In this document: one piece after another, positions 28,826-38,846 of the stretch
Position numbering within the stretch: position 1 is the first letter of the stretch
Layout of the letters: every line of letters starts with the position of its first letter
From: Devosia sp.
GTDB lineage: Bacteria > Pseudomonadota > Alphaproteobacteria > Rhizobiales > Devosiaceae
NCBI GenBank assembly: GCA_015234425.1
Contig: JADGNE010000023.1
Location: 186,001-250,000, forward strand
Direction: 5' to 3'
Length of the DNA stretch: 64,000 nucleotides
Made by a program: the position numbers and the translations under genes
The notes under the pieces: model-generated
The model's input: only the letters and a program-made list of their open reading frames with translations
What the model was told of the DNA's origin: nothing
Databases searched by the model: none

Positions 28826-31216
28826 GTGCTGAACGAAACCAATGTCGAGCTCAATGCGGGCTCGCCCAATTCCCGCCGCGCCTGGGCCGCCAAAATGGTC
28901 CGTCCGCTGTCCGACAAGGGTGTCGGCACGCCCGCGAGCTTCGTTTCCAAGACTTTTTCCCTGTCCGCCGTCACCGGCGCCGAGTCGCTCGATATCTCGG
29001 CGCTCGGTCTTTATGTCTGCTTCATCAATGGCAAGCGCGTCGGCCAGGACATCCTCACGCCCGGCTGGACCAGCTATGATGTCCGCCTGAGCTACCAGAC
29101 CTATGCTGTCGCCGATCTTCTCGTGGCTGGCGAAAACCGCATCGAGATCTGGCTCGCCGACGGCTGGCTGCGCAGTCAGCTGATGTGGGGCAAGTTCCCG
29201 ATCCACAATACCTGGGGCAGCGATATCGCCGCCTTCGCCGAGCTCCGCTCCGCCGCGAATGGCGCGGGCGACCTGCTCCTTGCCACCGACAGCTCCTGGG
29301 AAAGCGGCGAACTTCCTGTCCGCGAGTCCGGCATCTATTTCGGCGAGATTTTTGACGCCCGCATTACCCCCGAAGTCTCCGCCGGCACCGCCGAGATCGA
29401 CTTCGACACCGCGCGCCTCGTCGCCCACGAAACCACGCCGGTCCGCGAACTCGAAGCCCTGCCGGTCGCCAAGCAGTGGAAGGACGCCGAAGGCCGCCAG
29501 ATCTTTGACTTTGCCCAGAACATCGGTGGCTATGTCGCCTTCGACGTCACCGGCAAAGCCGGGGCGAAGGTGCTCGTCGAACACGCCGAAGTCCTCGACA
29601 AGGACGGCAATTTCTACAACGTCAATTACCGCACCGCCGAAGCCCGCCTCGAATATACGCTGAGCGGGCAGGGCACCGAGCACTATCGTCCGCTCTTCAC
29701 CTTCCAGGGTTTCCGCTACGCCCGCGTGACCATTGAGGGCGAGGCCACCCTTGGCGCCATCACTGCCGTGCCGATCAGCTCGGTCACCGAAGCAAAGGCT
29801 AGTTTCACCTCCGGCAGCCCGCTGGTGAACCGGCTCTTCCTCAACACGCTCTGGTCCCAGCGCGGCAATTTCATCGAAGTCCCGACAGACTGCCCGCAGC
29901 GCGACGAGCGTCTCGGCTGGACCGGCGACGCCCAGGTCTTTGCCGGCACGGCCTGTTACCTCGGCGAGGTTCAGGGCTTCTTCCGCAAATATATGCGCGA
30001 CCTCATGGTCGACCAGCGCGAAGACGGCGCGGTGCCGCACGTCGTTCCCGATCCGACCCGCCTGCAGCCCGAATTCTATCCCGGCTTTTTCGGCTCCACC
30101 GGCTGGGGCGACGCCGTCCATATCATTCCCTGGCAGATGTATCTGCACTATGGCGACACCGAGATGCTCGCTGAAGCGCTCCCGGCCATGGTCAAATGGG
30201 TTGATTTCGTCTGGTCGATCAGCGATGGCCCGATCGTCTCGCCGCCACGCGAATGGGGCGCCCGCGGCTTTACGTTCGGTGACTGGCTGCAGCCCAAGGG
30301 TCCCAGCGCCAAGCCGTTGCCCACCATCGGCGATGATGCCGCCGCAACCATCTATCTCTACATCGCCGCCAACTCGGTCGCCGAGATCGCGCGGATCGCG
30401 GGCGATGCGGCCACAAGCGCGCGGATGGGCAAGATCGCCGCGGACGTCAAGGCGGCCTTCGTTCGGGAGTTCATCACGGAGTCCGGTCGTCTCGCCTATG
30501 ACGATCAGACCTCCTATGCGCTCGCCTTCGTCCACGACCTCATTCCGGCGGACAAATACGAAGCCGCCAAGCGCCACTTCAAGAACACCATCGACCGCGC
30601 GGAGTGCCGCATCGGCACCGGTTTCATCGGCACGCCGGCGCTGCTGCCGGCCTTGGTGAAAATCGGTGAGTGGGGCCTCGTCAGCGAGCTCTTCCTCCAG
30701 GAAGAAGTGCCAGGCTGGCTCTATCAGGTGAAGATGGGCGCCACCACGATCTGGGAGCGCTGGGACGCCATCCAGGCCGACGGTTCCATCTACAATCCGC
30801 AGATGAATTCCTACAATCACTATGCCTATGGCGCGGTGTGCCAGTGGCTGCTCGAGGGTGTGGCCGGTTTCCGTCCGGACGCGGGCGATCCGGGCTTCAA
30901 GACCATTGTTTTCGAGCCGATCATCCTGCCTGATCTGTCCCCGGTCGCTGCCCAGCACGATAGCCCCGCCGGCCAGATCAGTGCCGCCTGGTCCATCACC
31001 GGCGAAGCGGTCCGCTACGAGATCGAAGTGCCGGCGGAAAGCCGCGGCGTCCTGCGTCTCGCTGCGGCCTATCGCGATGCGACGCTTGACGGCCAGCCTC
31101 TGTCGGCCACCGGCGACGTTTCGCTCTCCGCAGGCCGGCATGTCATCACGTTCAATTATGCAGCCCCTTCGCGCCGTGAACGCGCCAAGCCGCATGTGAA
31201 TGCGAACACGCCATGA
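28826..31216 (+). CDS. GH78 alpha-L-rhamnosidase (copy 1)
   Basis: A 796-residue glycoside hydrolase of family 78, an inverting alpha-L-rhamnosidase. N-terminal beta domains (LYVCFINGKRVGQDILTPGW) precede the (alpha/alpha)6 barrel. The general acid Glu is in DCPQRDERLGWTGDAQ (about residues 352-367) and the proposed base Glu in TTIWERWDAI (near 643). No signal peptide is present, so it acts in the cytoplasm on imported rhamnosides. The GTG start at 28826 has GAGGAG seven bases upstream. It heads an operon with a CUT1 transporter. A close relative lies at 47970. Confidence 0.93.
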   Translation: MLNETNVELNAGSPNSRRAWAAKMVRPLSDKGVGTPASFVSKTFSLSAVTGAESLDISALGLYVCFINGKRVGQDILTPGWTSYDVRLSYQTYAVADLLVAGENRIEIWLADGWLRSQLMWGKFPIHNTWGSDIAAFAELRSAANGAGDLLLATDSSWESGELPVRESGIYFGEIFDARITPEVSAGTAEIDFDTARLVAHETTPVRELEALPVAKQWKDAEGRQIFDFAQNIGGYVAFDVTGKAGAKVLVEHAEVLDKDGNFYNVNYRTAEARLEYTLSGQGTEHYRPLFTFQGFRYARVTIEGEATLGAITAVPISSVTEAKASFTSGSPLVNRLFLNTLWSQRGNFIEVPTDCPQRDERLGWTGDAQVFAGTACYLGEVQGFFRKYMRDLMVDQREDGAVPHVVPDPTRLQPEFYPGFFGSTGWGDAVHIIPWQMYLHYGDTEMLAEALPAMVKWVDFVWSISDGPIVSPPREWGARGFTFGDWLQPKGPSAKPLPTIGDDAAATIYLYIAANSVAEIARIAGDAATSARMGKIAADVKAAFVREFITESGRLAYDDQTSYALAFVHDLIPADKYEAAKRHFKNTIDRAECRIGTGFIGTPALLPALVKIGEWGLVSELFLQEEVPGWLYQVKMGATTIWERWDAIQADGSIYNPQMNSYNHYAYGAVCQWLLEGVAGFRPDAGDPGFKTIVFEPIILPDLSPVAAQHDSPAGQISAAWSITGEAVRYEIEVPAESRGVLRLAAAYRDATLDGQPLSATGDVSLSAGRHVITFNYAAPSRRERAKPHVNANTP

Positions 31217-31275
31217 TGGCGCTATAGCAAAAATTTCAACTTGACCCGAAAAGGGTCCCAAGGGAGGTGCCTACT

Positions 31276-32565
31276 ATGACCAAAACGAAGTTTCTCGCGC
31301 TCCTCAGCGCCAGCACGCTCGGCATGATGCTGACGGCCAGCGCCGTCAGTGCCCAGCAGTCCGGCAATCTGAGCTTCCTCGTCGACAACGGCCCGCAGTC
31401 GGTCGCCGTCGCGGAAGCCTGGGTTGCCGCCTTCACCGAGCAGAACCCCGACGTCTCCATCGACATGGAAATCCGTCCAGGCGGCGGTGACGGCGACAAC
31501 ATCGTCAAGACCCGCCTTGCCACCGGCTCCATGGCCGACGTGTTCTTCTACAATTCGGGCTCGCTGTTCCAGGCGCTCAACCCGACGCAGAACCTCCTGC
31601 CGCTGACGAACGAGCCCTTCCAGGCCAATGTCCAGGACAGCTTCAAGTCCGTGGTTTCTGCCGGCGGCGAAGTCTATGGCGCCCCCTTTGCACCGGCCAT
31701 GGGCGGCGGCATTTTCTACAACAAGCCTCTCTACGAAGAGCTTGGCCTCGAAGTTCCAAAATCCTGGGACGAGTTCATGGCCAATAACGAGAAGATCAAG
31801 GCTGCCGGCAAGACCGCCGTTATCCAGACCTATGGCGAGACCTGGACCAGCCAGCTCTTCGTCCTGGCCGATTTCTTCAACGTTCTTGCGGCCGAGCCCG
31901 ATTTCGCCGAGCGCTACACCAATAACGAAGCCAAGTTCGCCACCAGCCCGGCGGCCCTGCGTGGCTTCGAAAAGCTGCAGGCGGTCTATGAGGGCGGCTA
32001 CCTCAACGAAGACTTCGGGGCTGCCACCTATCCAGATGGCCTGCGCATGGTCGCCACGGGCGAGGGTGCTCACTATCCCATGCTGACCTTTGGCATCGGC
32101 GCCATCGCCGAGACCGTTCCCGATCACATCAACGACGTTGGCTTCTTCGCCCAGCCGGGTGACAGCGTCGACAGCAACGGTCTGACGACCTGGATGCCGG
32201 ACTCGGTCTATATCGCCAAGTCGACCGCCAATGCTGATCTGGCGAAGGCTTTCGTCGCCTTTATCGCCAGCCCCGAAGGCTGTGATATCCGCAACGAAGC
32301 CGTCGGTGCGACCGGTCCCTATATGATCGCCGGTTGCGAAATCCCGGCCGACGTGCCGCCCGCTGTTGCCGACATGTTGCCCTACTTCCAGGAAGGCGGC
32401 CAGAACGCTCCCGCCCTGGAATTCCTCTCCCCGATCAAGGGTCCCGCGCTCGAGCAGATCACGGTTGAAGTGGGCTCGGGTATCCGTCCTGCCGCCGACG
32501 GCGCTGCCCTCTACGACGAGGACGTGCGCAAGCAGGCCCAGCAGCTCGGCCTCTCCGGCTGGTAA
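31276..32565 (+). CDS. ABC sugar-binding protein (CUT1), rhamnoside locus
   Basis: A 429-residue periplasmic solute-binding protein (SBP_bac_1). The signal peptide ends in ASAVSAQ (about residue 27). The mature part has the family block RLATGSMADVFFYNSGSL and the C-terminal PIKGPALEQITVEVGSG. The ATG at 31276 has GGAGG eight bases upstream. Position between the rhamnosidase and two permeases implies uptake of rhamnose-containing oligosaccharides. A second, frameshifted copy lies at 50357. Confidence 0.93.
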   Translation: MTKTKFLALLSASTLGMMLTASAVSAQQSGNLSFLVDNGPQSVAVAEAWVAAFTEQNPDVSIDMEIRPGGGDGDNIVKTRLATGSMADVFFYNSGSLFQALNPTQNLLPLTNEPFQANVQDSFKSVVSAGGEVYGAPFAPAMGGGIFYNKPLYEELGLEVPKSWDEFMANNEKIKAAGKTAVIQTYGETWTSQLFVLADFFNVLAAEPDFAERYTNNEAKFATSPAALRGFEKLQAVYEGGYLNEDFGAATYPDGLRMVATGEGAHYPMLTFGIGAIAETVPDHINDVGFFAQPGDSVDSNGLTTWMPDSVYIAKSTANADLAKAFVAFIASPEGCDIRNEAVGATGPYMIAGCEIPADVPPAVADMLPYFQEGGQNAPALEFLSPIKGPALEQITVEVGSGIRPAADGAALYDEDVRKQAQQLGLSGW

Positions 32566-32579
32566 GCACTTGTCATTCG

Positions 32580-32612
32580 ACGGCCTGGGATGTCTCCTGA
32601 CACCCGGGCCGT
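32580..32612 (+). terminator. Intercistronic hairpin after the binding-protein gene
   Basis: A long stem, ACGGCCTGGG-A-TGTC / GACA-CCCGGGCCGT with a TCCT loop, lies 15 bases after the stop. No T tract follows, so it probably stabilises the upstream mRNA rather than terminates, raising binding-protein levels over the permeases. Confidence 0.55.
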
Positions 32613-32630
32613 ATCATCAAGGAGAAGGCG

Positions 32631-33545
32631 ATGGCTGTTTCCAGCGTAGCCAGCATGGCCGACGCGCCAACCGGCATCCCTCCGGTCAAGCGCCGCTCTG
32701 CCTATCCCGGCTGGTTCTTCCTGCCAGCGGCCGTTATCTACTCGGTGCTGTTCCTCGCACCCACATTCGCCTCGCTCTATTTCAGCCTGACGCGTTGGAC
32801 GCTGTTTGACGCCACCTTCATCGGGCTCGACAACTTCGCGCAGTTCTTCCGCGAACCCTTCCTGATCCAGGGCCTGGTCAATACGGTGGTCTATGCCGTC
32901 GTCACCTCAGGTCTCAAGGTTATTCTGGGCATGGCGCTTGCCGTGATGTTGACCAGCCAGATCGTGGCCCGCGGCTATCTGCGCTCCATCATCTTCTTTC
33001 CGGTTCTGGTCTCGACGGTCGGCGTCGGCATCACCTTCACCGTGCTGATGCACCCCACCGCCGGCGCCATCAACGAAACCCTGGCGCTCATCGGCATCAA
33101 GGGACCAGGCTGGCTCGTCGATCCCAAGCTGGCGCTCTATTCCGTCGCTCTCGTCGACGTCTGGAAGGGTGTGGGGCTCGCCACCGTCATCTACATCGCC
33201 GGCCTCGTCGCCATCCCCAAGGATTACTACGAAGCTGCGCGCATCGATGGCGCCACCAAGTGGCAGAACTTCCTCTATGTGACGCTGCCGCTCAGCCGGC
33301 CGGCGACCGCCACCGTCATCACGCTGTCCTTCATCGGCGGTCTGCGCACCTTCGATCTCATCTGGGCCATGACCAAGGGCGGCCCGGGCTTTGCCTCCGA
33401 TACGGTCGCCTCGGTGATCTACAAGCAGTATCAGGCCGGCTTCTACGGCCTCTCGACGGCAGGCAATGTGGTGCTCTTCGTGCTCATCGGCGTCCTCGTC
33501 GTGCCTTTGACGATGTTCCTCAATCGCAAGCAGGGCCACGAATGA
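32631..33545 (+). CDS. ABC sugar permease 1 (CUT1, MalF-type)
   Basis: A 304-residue inner-membrane permease with six predicted membrane segments from about residue 30. The cytoplasmic EAA loop reads EAARIDGATKWQNF. The ATG at 32631 has AAGGAG upstream. Its stop overlaps the start of permease 2 (ATGA). With permease 2 it forms the channel for the sugar delivered by the binding protein before it. Confidence 0.93.
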   Translation: MAVSSVASMADAPTGIPPVKRRSAYPGWFFLPAAVIYSVLFLAPTFASLYFSLTRWTLFDATFIGLDNFAQFFREPFLIQGLVNTVVYAVVTSGLKVILGMALAVMLTSQIVARGYLRSIIFFPVLVSTVGVGITFTVLMHPTAGAINETLALIGIKGPGWLVDPKLALYSVALVDVWKGVGLATVIYIAGLVAIPKDYYEAARIDGATKWQNFLYVTLPLSRPATATVITLSFIGGLRTFDLIWAMTKGGPGFASDTVASVIYKQYQAGFYGLSTAGNVVLFVLIGVLVVPLTMFLNRKQGHE

Positions 33546-34369
33546 AATCGCGCGCTTCCCTTGTCGGCGGCCTGGCCGCCATTGCGGCGACCTTCGTCGT
33601 CTTCGTCATCCCGTTCATTTTCATCATCCTGATGGCCTTCAAGGACAAGCAGCAGTCATCCCTGCGCGACTTCTCCTGGCCGAACGGCTTTCACCTCTGG
33701 GACAATATCGTCCAGGTGGTGCAGACCCGAAACTGGATGCTGATCACCGCCTTCATCAACTCCAGCCTCATCACAGTTGCCAGCGTCACGCTGCTGATCA
33801 TCTTTGCGGCCATGGTCGGCTTCGTGCTGGCCCGCCGCAAGACGCGCTGGAACGGGATGATCGAGTTCCTCATTCTCGCCGGCCTGATGATTCCGCCCGC
33901 CGTGGTCCCGACCATCTGGCTGCTGCAGGGCCTCAAACTCTTCGGCACGCTGCATGGCATGATCCTGATCGAAGTGGCCTATAATCTGCCGTTCTCGATC
34001 ATCCTCTACCGAGCCTTCATCGCCACCATCCCGCGCGAGCTGGATGAAGCCGCCATCATCGATGGGGCGCGGCCGATGGACGTGTTCTTCCGCGTCATCC
34101 TGCCGATGCTCTGGCCGGTGACGGTGACGAACATCGTGGTGCAGTCGGTTGGCATCTTCAACGATTTCACCAACCCGCTCTATTACCTGCCGGGCAATGC
34201 CAACGCGACGGTGCAGCTGACGCTCTTCAATTTCCAGAGCCAGTTCAGCACCGCCTATAATCTGCTCTTCACCAACATCCTTCTCATCACCATCCCGCCG
34301 CTGATCGTCTTCATGTTCTTCAACCGTCAGATCGTGGCGGGCATGACGGCCGGCGCGGTCAAGGGTTAG
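33542..34369 (+). CDS. ABC sugar permease 2 (CUT1, MalG-type)
   Basis: A 275-residue permease starting MKSRASLVGG at the ATG overlapping the previous stop; the open frame continues upstream but that part is only the other frame of permease 1. Six membrane segments are predicted. The EAA loop reads DEAAIIDGARPMDVFF. It is the second channel subunit of the rhamnoside importer. Confidence 0.93.
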   Translation: MKSRASLVGGLAAIAATFVVFVIPFIFIILMAFKDKQQSSLRDFSWPNGFHLWDNIVQVVQTRNWMLITAFINSSLITVASVTLLIIFAAMVGFVLARRKTRWNGMIEFLILAGLMIPPAVVPTIWLLQGLKLFGTLHGMILIEVAYNLPFSIILYRAFIATIPRELDEAAIIDGARPMDVFFRVILPMLWPVTVTNIVVQSVGIFNDFTNPLYYLPGNANATVQLTLFNFQSQFSTAYNLLFTNILLITIPPLIVFMFFNRQIVAGMTAGAVKG

Positions 34370-34409
34370 GGCGATGACACCAACATTCTCACAGAGGGAG
34401 ATCTGAGTC

Positions 34410-35504
34410 GTGGCCGGACTTGAGCTCAAGAACATCTACAAGGCCTACGGCAGTGTCGAGGTCATCAAGGGCGTGGACCTGTCGATCGAACATGGCGAGT
34501 TCGTCGTCTTCGTCGGCCCCTCGGGCTGCGGAAAGTCGACGCTCCTGCGCATGATCGCCGGTCTCGAGGAAATCACCGGGGGTGAACTCTATATCGGCGA
34601 CAAGCTCTGCAACAATGTCGAGCCGCGAGACCGGTCCATCGCCATGGTGTTCCAGTCCTACGCGCTCTACCCGCACATGACGGTCTACGACAATGTCGGT
34701 TTCGGACTGAAGCTCGCCAAGACCCCCAAGGACATTCGCGACCAGAAGATCCGCGAAGCCGCCCGCATCCTCAAGATGGAGCATCTGCTCGATCGCAAGC
34801 CCGGCCAGCTCTCGGGCGGGCAGCGTCAGCGCGTCGCCATCGGCCGTGCCATCGTCCGCCAGCCGGAAGTCTTCCTCTTCGACGAGCCGCTCTCCAATCT
34901 TGACGCAGCCCTACGCGTCGACACCCGCATGGAGATCGCCAAGCTCCATGCCGATCTCGGCGCGACCATGATCTACGTCACCCACGATCAGGTCGAGGCG
35001 ATGACCCTGGCCGACAAGATCGTCGTCCTCGACGCCGGCGTCGTCCAGCAGGTCGGCGCGCCCATCGAACTCTACCAGCGTCCCGCCAATCTCTTCGTTG
35101 CCGGCTTCATCGGGTCGCCCAAGATGAACTTCGTCGAAGTCACCGTCGACGCGGTCGAAGAGGGGGCCATCGTGGTCAGTGGCAAGGATGTCGCCAATCT
35201 TCGCGTTCCAGCGCAAACTGAGGGCGTCAACGTTAACAGTCTGCTAACATTAGGTGTCCGTCCGCACGACCTTTCGCCCTCATCCAGCGGCGCAATTGTC
35301 GGCCGTGTCGGCCTGGTCGAACGCCTCGGCAACGAGACCATCGTCAACGTCGAACTGGCCTCGGGCACCCAATGGCTCGCCGTTCTGGATGGCGATCAGG
35401 CCCTGCGCATTGGCGAAAGCTTGGTCCTCGCCGCCGACCCGGCAAAGGCCGTACTCTTTGATAAATCAGGGAAATCTCTACTCCCGCCAATATCCGTCGG
35501 ATAG
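34410..35504 (+). CDS. ABC sugar ATP-binding protein (MalK/UgpC-type)
   Basis: A 364-residue CUT1 ATPase. Walker [10 protein letters not shown], signature [14 protein letters not shown], Walker [16 protein letters not shown] and switch YVTHDQ are all intact. A C-terminal TOBE-type regulatory region (from about 240) follows. The GTG start at 34410 has GAGGGAG ten bases upstream. It ends the operon before a strong terminator. Such an ATPase might also serve orphan binding proteins such as the second-locus copy. Confidence 0.93.
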   Translation: MAGLELKNIYKAYGSVEVIKGVDLSIEHGEFVVFVGPSGCGKSTLLRMIAGLEEITGGELYIGDKLCNNVEPRDRSIAMVFQSYALYPHMTVYDNVGFGLKLAKTPKDIRDQKIREAARILKMEHLLDRKPGQLSGGQRQRVAIGRAIVRQPEVFLFDEPLSNLDAALRVDTRMEIAKLHADLGATMIYVTHDQVEAMTLADKIVVLDAGVVQQVGAPIELYQRPANLFVAGFIGSPKMNFVEVTVDAVEEGAIVVSGKDVANLRVPAQTEGVNVNSLLTLGVRPHDLSPSSSGAIVGRVGLVERLGNETIVNVELASGTQWLAVLDGDQALRIGESLVLAADPAKAVLFDKSGKSLLPPISVG

Positions 35505-35513
35505 CGTTGAGAA

Positions 35514-35539
35514 AGCCCCGGGTGACCGGGGCTTTTTTT
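35514..35539 (+). terminator. Intrinsic terminator of the rhamnoside ABC operon
   Basis: AGCCCCGG / CCGGGGCT stem with GTGA loop and a run of seven T. It ends the GH78-ABC operon. Confidence 0.93.
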
Positions 35540-35610
35540 GACAGCGCCGCCGCCCAAACTTGTCGAATTGGCCGGCCGCGGATCGTCGTGCCTGCATGGA
35601 GGAAGCCAGC

Positions 35611-36003
35611 ATGTCGCTCGATGCTATTGAAGTCATTACACTATTTGTTCCGAACCTCGACGAGGTGCGGGATTTCTACCAGCGCATTTTCGCGGTCGAC
35701 ATCGTCCATCAAGACGACGTTTCGGCTGTCTTCGGCTTTGCCGGGACCATGATCAACCTCCTCGCCGAGCCCCAAGCTCCCGTACTGGTCGACCCGATGC
35801 AAATTGGCAGCATCTCGGATGGTCCCCGCATGCTCCTGACCATCCTTGTTGACGACGTCGATGCAGAATACGAGAGATTACAATCACTTGGAGTGCCGTT
35901 CCTCAACGGGCCAATCAACCAGCCATGGGGGCGGCGGACTGCAGCCTTCGCCGATCCCGGCGGTTTCGCGTGGGAAATCGCCCAGCTCACGCCCGAAAAG
36001 TGA
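35611..36003 (+). CDS. VOC-family (glyoxalase/bleomycin-resistance-like) protein
   Basis: A 130-residue vicinal-oxygen-chelate domain protein with the two beta-alpha-beta-beta-beta units (ITLFVPNLDEVRDFYQRI and LLTILVDDVDAEYERLQ) and the ending AFADPGGFAWEIAQ. The ATG at 35611 has GGAGGAA upstream. Substrate cannot be told from sequence. It stands alone between the ABC operon terminator and an MFS gene. Confidence 0.85.
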   Translation: MSLDAIEVITLFVPNLDEVRDFYQRIFAVDIVHQDDVSAVFGFAGTMINLLAEPQAPVLVDPMQIGSISDGPRMLLTILVDDVDAEYERLQSLGVPFLNGPINQPWGRRTAAFADPGGFAWEIAQLTPEK

Positions 36004-36124
36004 ATTGCGCTGATCGTTCGTTGGGGTGGAGGGTAGCGGCCCACTGACAGGCCCTGTCGCCACGATAGTCTAAGGTCCATTTCCACCAGAGGTACGCTGC
36101 CCGCCGCTTCGCAAGGATGCCCTT

Positions 36125-37477
36125 ATGAGCCCGTTTCATCAGATCCTGAGCAATAACCTCGTCGCTAACATCACCAATTTCACGGTGTGGTTTGCCCTGA
36201 CATTCTGGATATTTATCGAGACGCAGTCGGTATTTGCGACAGGTATGGTGGCCGGCATCTTTCTGGTTTTCACCGCAGCCTGTGGCTTCTGGTTCGGCAG
36301 CATTGTCGATCACAACCCCAAGAAGGCGGCGATGCAAGGGTCGAGCATCGCCTCCTTCTTTTTCTATCTCATCAGCACGGCACTGGTTTTCCTTGAACCC
36401 GAAGGGGCCTTCGCCGACCCATATGGCGCCTATCTCTGGGGATTTGTCTTCGTGGTGATGCTGGGCGTGATTTCGGGCAACCTCCGGAGCATCGCGCTTC
36501 CCACCCTGGTGACGATCCTCATACCCGAGGATCGGCGTGACAAAGCCAATGGCCTGGTGGGCATGGTGAGCGGCATAGGCTTCCTAACCACCTCTGTCAT
36601 AAGCGGTTTCCTGGTGGCCTTTGGGGGAATGAAGCTGACGCTGATCCTGGCCCTTGGCTTTACGCTTCTGGCCTTCGCCCATCTCCTTGTGCTGCGGCTA
36701 GACGAAGGCCGGGTCGCCCCCAGTGCCGACGTTCCTCAAGAGCCCAAGCGCGTTGATATCGCCGGCACGATCCGCGTGATCGCAGCCGTCCCCGGCCTCT
36801 TCGCCCTCATTTTCTTCGCCACTTTCAATAACTTCCTCGGTGGCGTGTTCATGGCCCTGCTGGACGCCTATGGACTGTCGCTGGTGTCCGTAGAGGTTTG
36901 GGGCCTGACGTTCGGGGCACTTTCAACCGCCTTCATCATCAGCGGCATCATCATTTCCAAAACCGGGCTGGGCAAAAATCCGCTCAGAACGCTGCTGACG
37001 GTCAACATCATTACCTGGTCGGTATGCTGCGTCTTCACTGTGCAGTCGTCCATCTGGCTGCTGGCCGCAGGCTGCTTTGTCTGGATGTTCCTCGGGCCCT
37101 ATGCGGAAGCTTCCGAGCACACCACTCTGCAAAAGGTGGTGCCGCTGGAAAGACAGGGCAGGGTGTTCGGGTTCGCCCAATCGGTCGAACAATCGGCCTC
37201 GCCCTTGACCGCGTTCATGATCGGGCCTCTGACCCAGTTCATTTTTATCCCGCTCATGACAGACGGGGCCGGCGCCGATGCTATAGGCGACTGGTTTGGC
37301 CGGGGGCCCGAGCGCGGCATTGCATTGGTCTTCACCATCGCCGGCTTCATCGGCCTGATCGTGACAATCATCGCCTTCAACTCAAGGGCTTATCGGGATT
37401 TGTCCGCCGCCTATGCCACGCAAGGCGACGATGAGGGGGATAATGACGGGGCAGCCATGGCGGCAAGCCCCGTCTGA
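36125..37477 (+). CDS. MFS transporter
   Basis: A 450-residue major facilitator protein with about 12 membrane segments. The loop between segments 2 and 3 (GSIVDHNPKKAAM) fits the MFS G-x-x-x-D-R/K pattern loosely. A central loop near residue 200 (VPQEPKRVDIAG) divides the halves. Substrate unknown; efflux is plausible. The ATG at 36125 has AAGGA upstream. It is tail-to-tail with the next MFS gene, five bases apart. Confidence 0.82.
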   Translation: MSPFHQILSNNLVANITNFTVWFALTFWIFIETQSVFATGMVAGIFLVFTAACGFWFGSIVDHNPKKAAMQGSSIASFFFYLISTALVFLEPEGAFADPYGAYLWGFVFVVMLGVISGNLRSIALPTLVTILIPEDRRDKANGLVGMVSGIGFLTTSVISGFLVAFGGMKLTLILALGFTLLAFAHLLVLRLDEGRVAPSADVPQEPKRVDIAGTIRVIAAVPGLFALIFFATFNNFLGGVFMALLDAYGLSLVSVEVWGLTFGALSTAFIISGIIISKTGLGKNPLRTLLTVNIITWSVCCVFTVQSSIWLLAAGCFVWMFLGPYAEASEHTTLQKVVPLERQGRVFGFAQSVEQSASPLTAFMIGPLTQFIFIPLMTDGAGADAIGDWFGRGPERGIALVFTIAGFIGLIVTIIAFNSRAYRDLSAAYATQGDDEGDNDGAAMAASPV

Positions 37478-37482
37478 TCTGC

Positions 37483-38706
37483 TCAGGCCGGGACCGCGCC
37501 GGTCGGGGCCAGATCCTGGTTCTTTGGCGGAAACGCCAAGGCCAGCGCCGCCGCCGCAAGACCGATCACGGCAGAACTGACGTAGAGCCAGTGATAGTCG
37601 CCGAACGTATCGAAGATCCATCCGCCCCCGAGTGGCCCAAAGGCCATGCCGATGCTTGAGGTCATGGTGATGCCGCCAAGGACCGTGCCCATTACCTTGG
37701 GGCCGAAATAGTCCCGTGCGAGCACAGCGTAGAGCGGCATGACCCCGCCATAGGCGAGCCCGAGCACCGCGGCCAGCGCATAGAAGTGGCTGAGTTCGCT
37801 GACATAAATATAGGTGTAGATACCAGCGGCCTGCAGAACCAGCCCACCGATGATCACCCGCTTGACCCCCAGCTTGTCGCCGAGAACGCCAAAGATCACC
37901 CTCCCGAAGAGCCCGGCGAAACCCTCGACGCTATAGATGCTGGCCGCGGCAATGGCGGAGGCACCACACAGCATGGCGTAGCTGACGGTGTGGAAGATCG
38001 GGCCCGAATGGGCGGCGCAACAGAAGAAGAAAACGCCGGCCAGTACGAAGAATTGCGGCGTACGGAACACCGCGCCCATGCGCGTTGGCTGGCTTTCTGC
38101 CGGCGCCACATCACTGGAGGGCGTGGGGGAGGCGGCCAGTGCGTCGGGCGCACGGCGAATAAGAAAGCTGAGCGGAACGATGAGAACACTCGCTGTGATC
38201 GCGGTCATCATCATGGCATCACGCCAGCCATAGGTCTGGATGAGCACGGTGGCCAAGGGCGTGATCACCATGGGGGCCACGCCGCCTCCGAGGGACACGA
38301 GTGACACTGCAAGGCTTCGGTTCTTGTCGAACCAGCCGATCGTCGTTGCCATGAGCGGTGCGAAGAAGGCGCCGCCGGAAGCCCCGACGAGCCCGCCATA
38401 TGCAATTTGAAAGACAAGGAGATCTGTCGCGCGGCTGGCAATGAAGAGCCCGACGCCGAGCATGATGGCAGCGATGAGGACCACCGGCCGGGCGCCGATC
38501 CGGTCAGTCAGCGTTCCCCAGAGAAAGCCGGCTACGCCCATCACGATAAAGCCGACTGTCATGGCCCCGGATATGCCGGCGCGGGTCCAGCCGGTCTGGT
38601 CTGCCATGGGTTGGAGATAGACGGGCAGGGCGAACATTGCGCCCATTGCCACGCAGGTAATCACGGCCCCCGTCGCAACGATTACCCATCCATAATGTCG
38701 TTCCAT
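37483..38706 (-). CDS. MFS transporter (oxalate/monocarboxylate OFA-like)
   Basis: A 407-residue, 12-segment major facilitator protein. The beginning MERHYGWVIVATGAV and the loop LWGTLTDRIGARPVV are typical of the oxalate:formate antiporter/monocarboxylate group. The ATG at 38706 has a perfect AGGAGG eight bases upstream, ruling out the longer frame. Substrate may be a small carboxylate; this is inference from family only. Confidence 0.83.
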   Translation of the reverse strand: MERHYGWVIVATGAVITCVAMGAMFALPVYLQPMADQTGWTRAGISGAMTVGFIVMGVAGFLWGTLTDRIGARPVVLIAAIMLGVGLFIASRATDLLVFQIAYGGLVGASGGAFFAPLMATTIGWFDKNRSLAVSLVSLGGGVAPMVITPLATVLIQTYGWRDAMMMTAITASVLIVPLSFLIRRAPDALAASPTPSSDVAPAESQPTRMGAVFRTPQFFVLAGVFFFCCAAHSGPIFHTVSYAMLCGASAIAAASIYSVEGFAGLFGRVIFGVLGDKLGVKRVIIGGLVLQAAGIYTYIYVSELSHFYALAAVLGLAYGGVMPLYAVLARDYFGPKVMGTVLGGITMTSSIGMAFGPLGGGWIFDTFGDYHWLYVSSAVIGLAAAALALAFPPKNQDLAPTGAVPA

Positions 38707-38787
38707 TCGAAGGTCCTCCTGGGATGCATCCTTCGCGACGGATGAGGCGCCTGCCGCTCGACATTGGCAAGGGTCAATTATTTCCAA

Positions 38788-38819
38788 CAAAAAGCCTCCG
38801 CGCTGTTGGCGCGGAGGCT
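38788..38819 (-). terminator. Intrinsic terminator of the acidic hypothetical gene
   Basis: AGCCTCCGCG / CGCGGAGGCT, a perfect 10-bp stem with a 7-base loop, is followed on the minus strand by TTTTTGTT. Confidence 0.85.
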
Positions 38820-38846
38820 ATGTGCATGGCGTGAACGGCGGCGAGA

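Noticed and set aside
28793..31261. 822-codon open frame on the minus strand
   Set aside because: Exact shadow of the GH78 copy 1 gene; no ribosome site and no domain.
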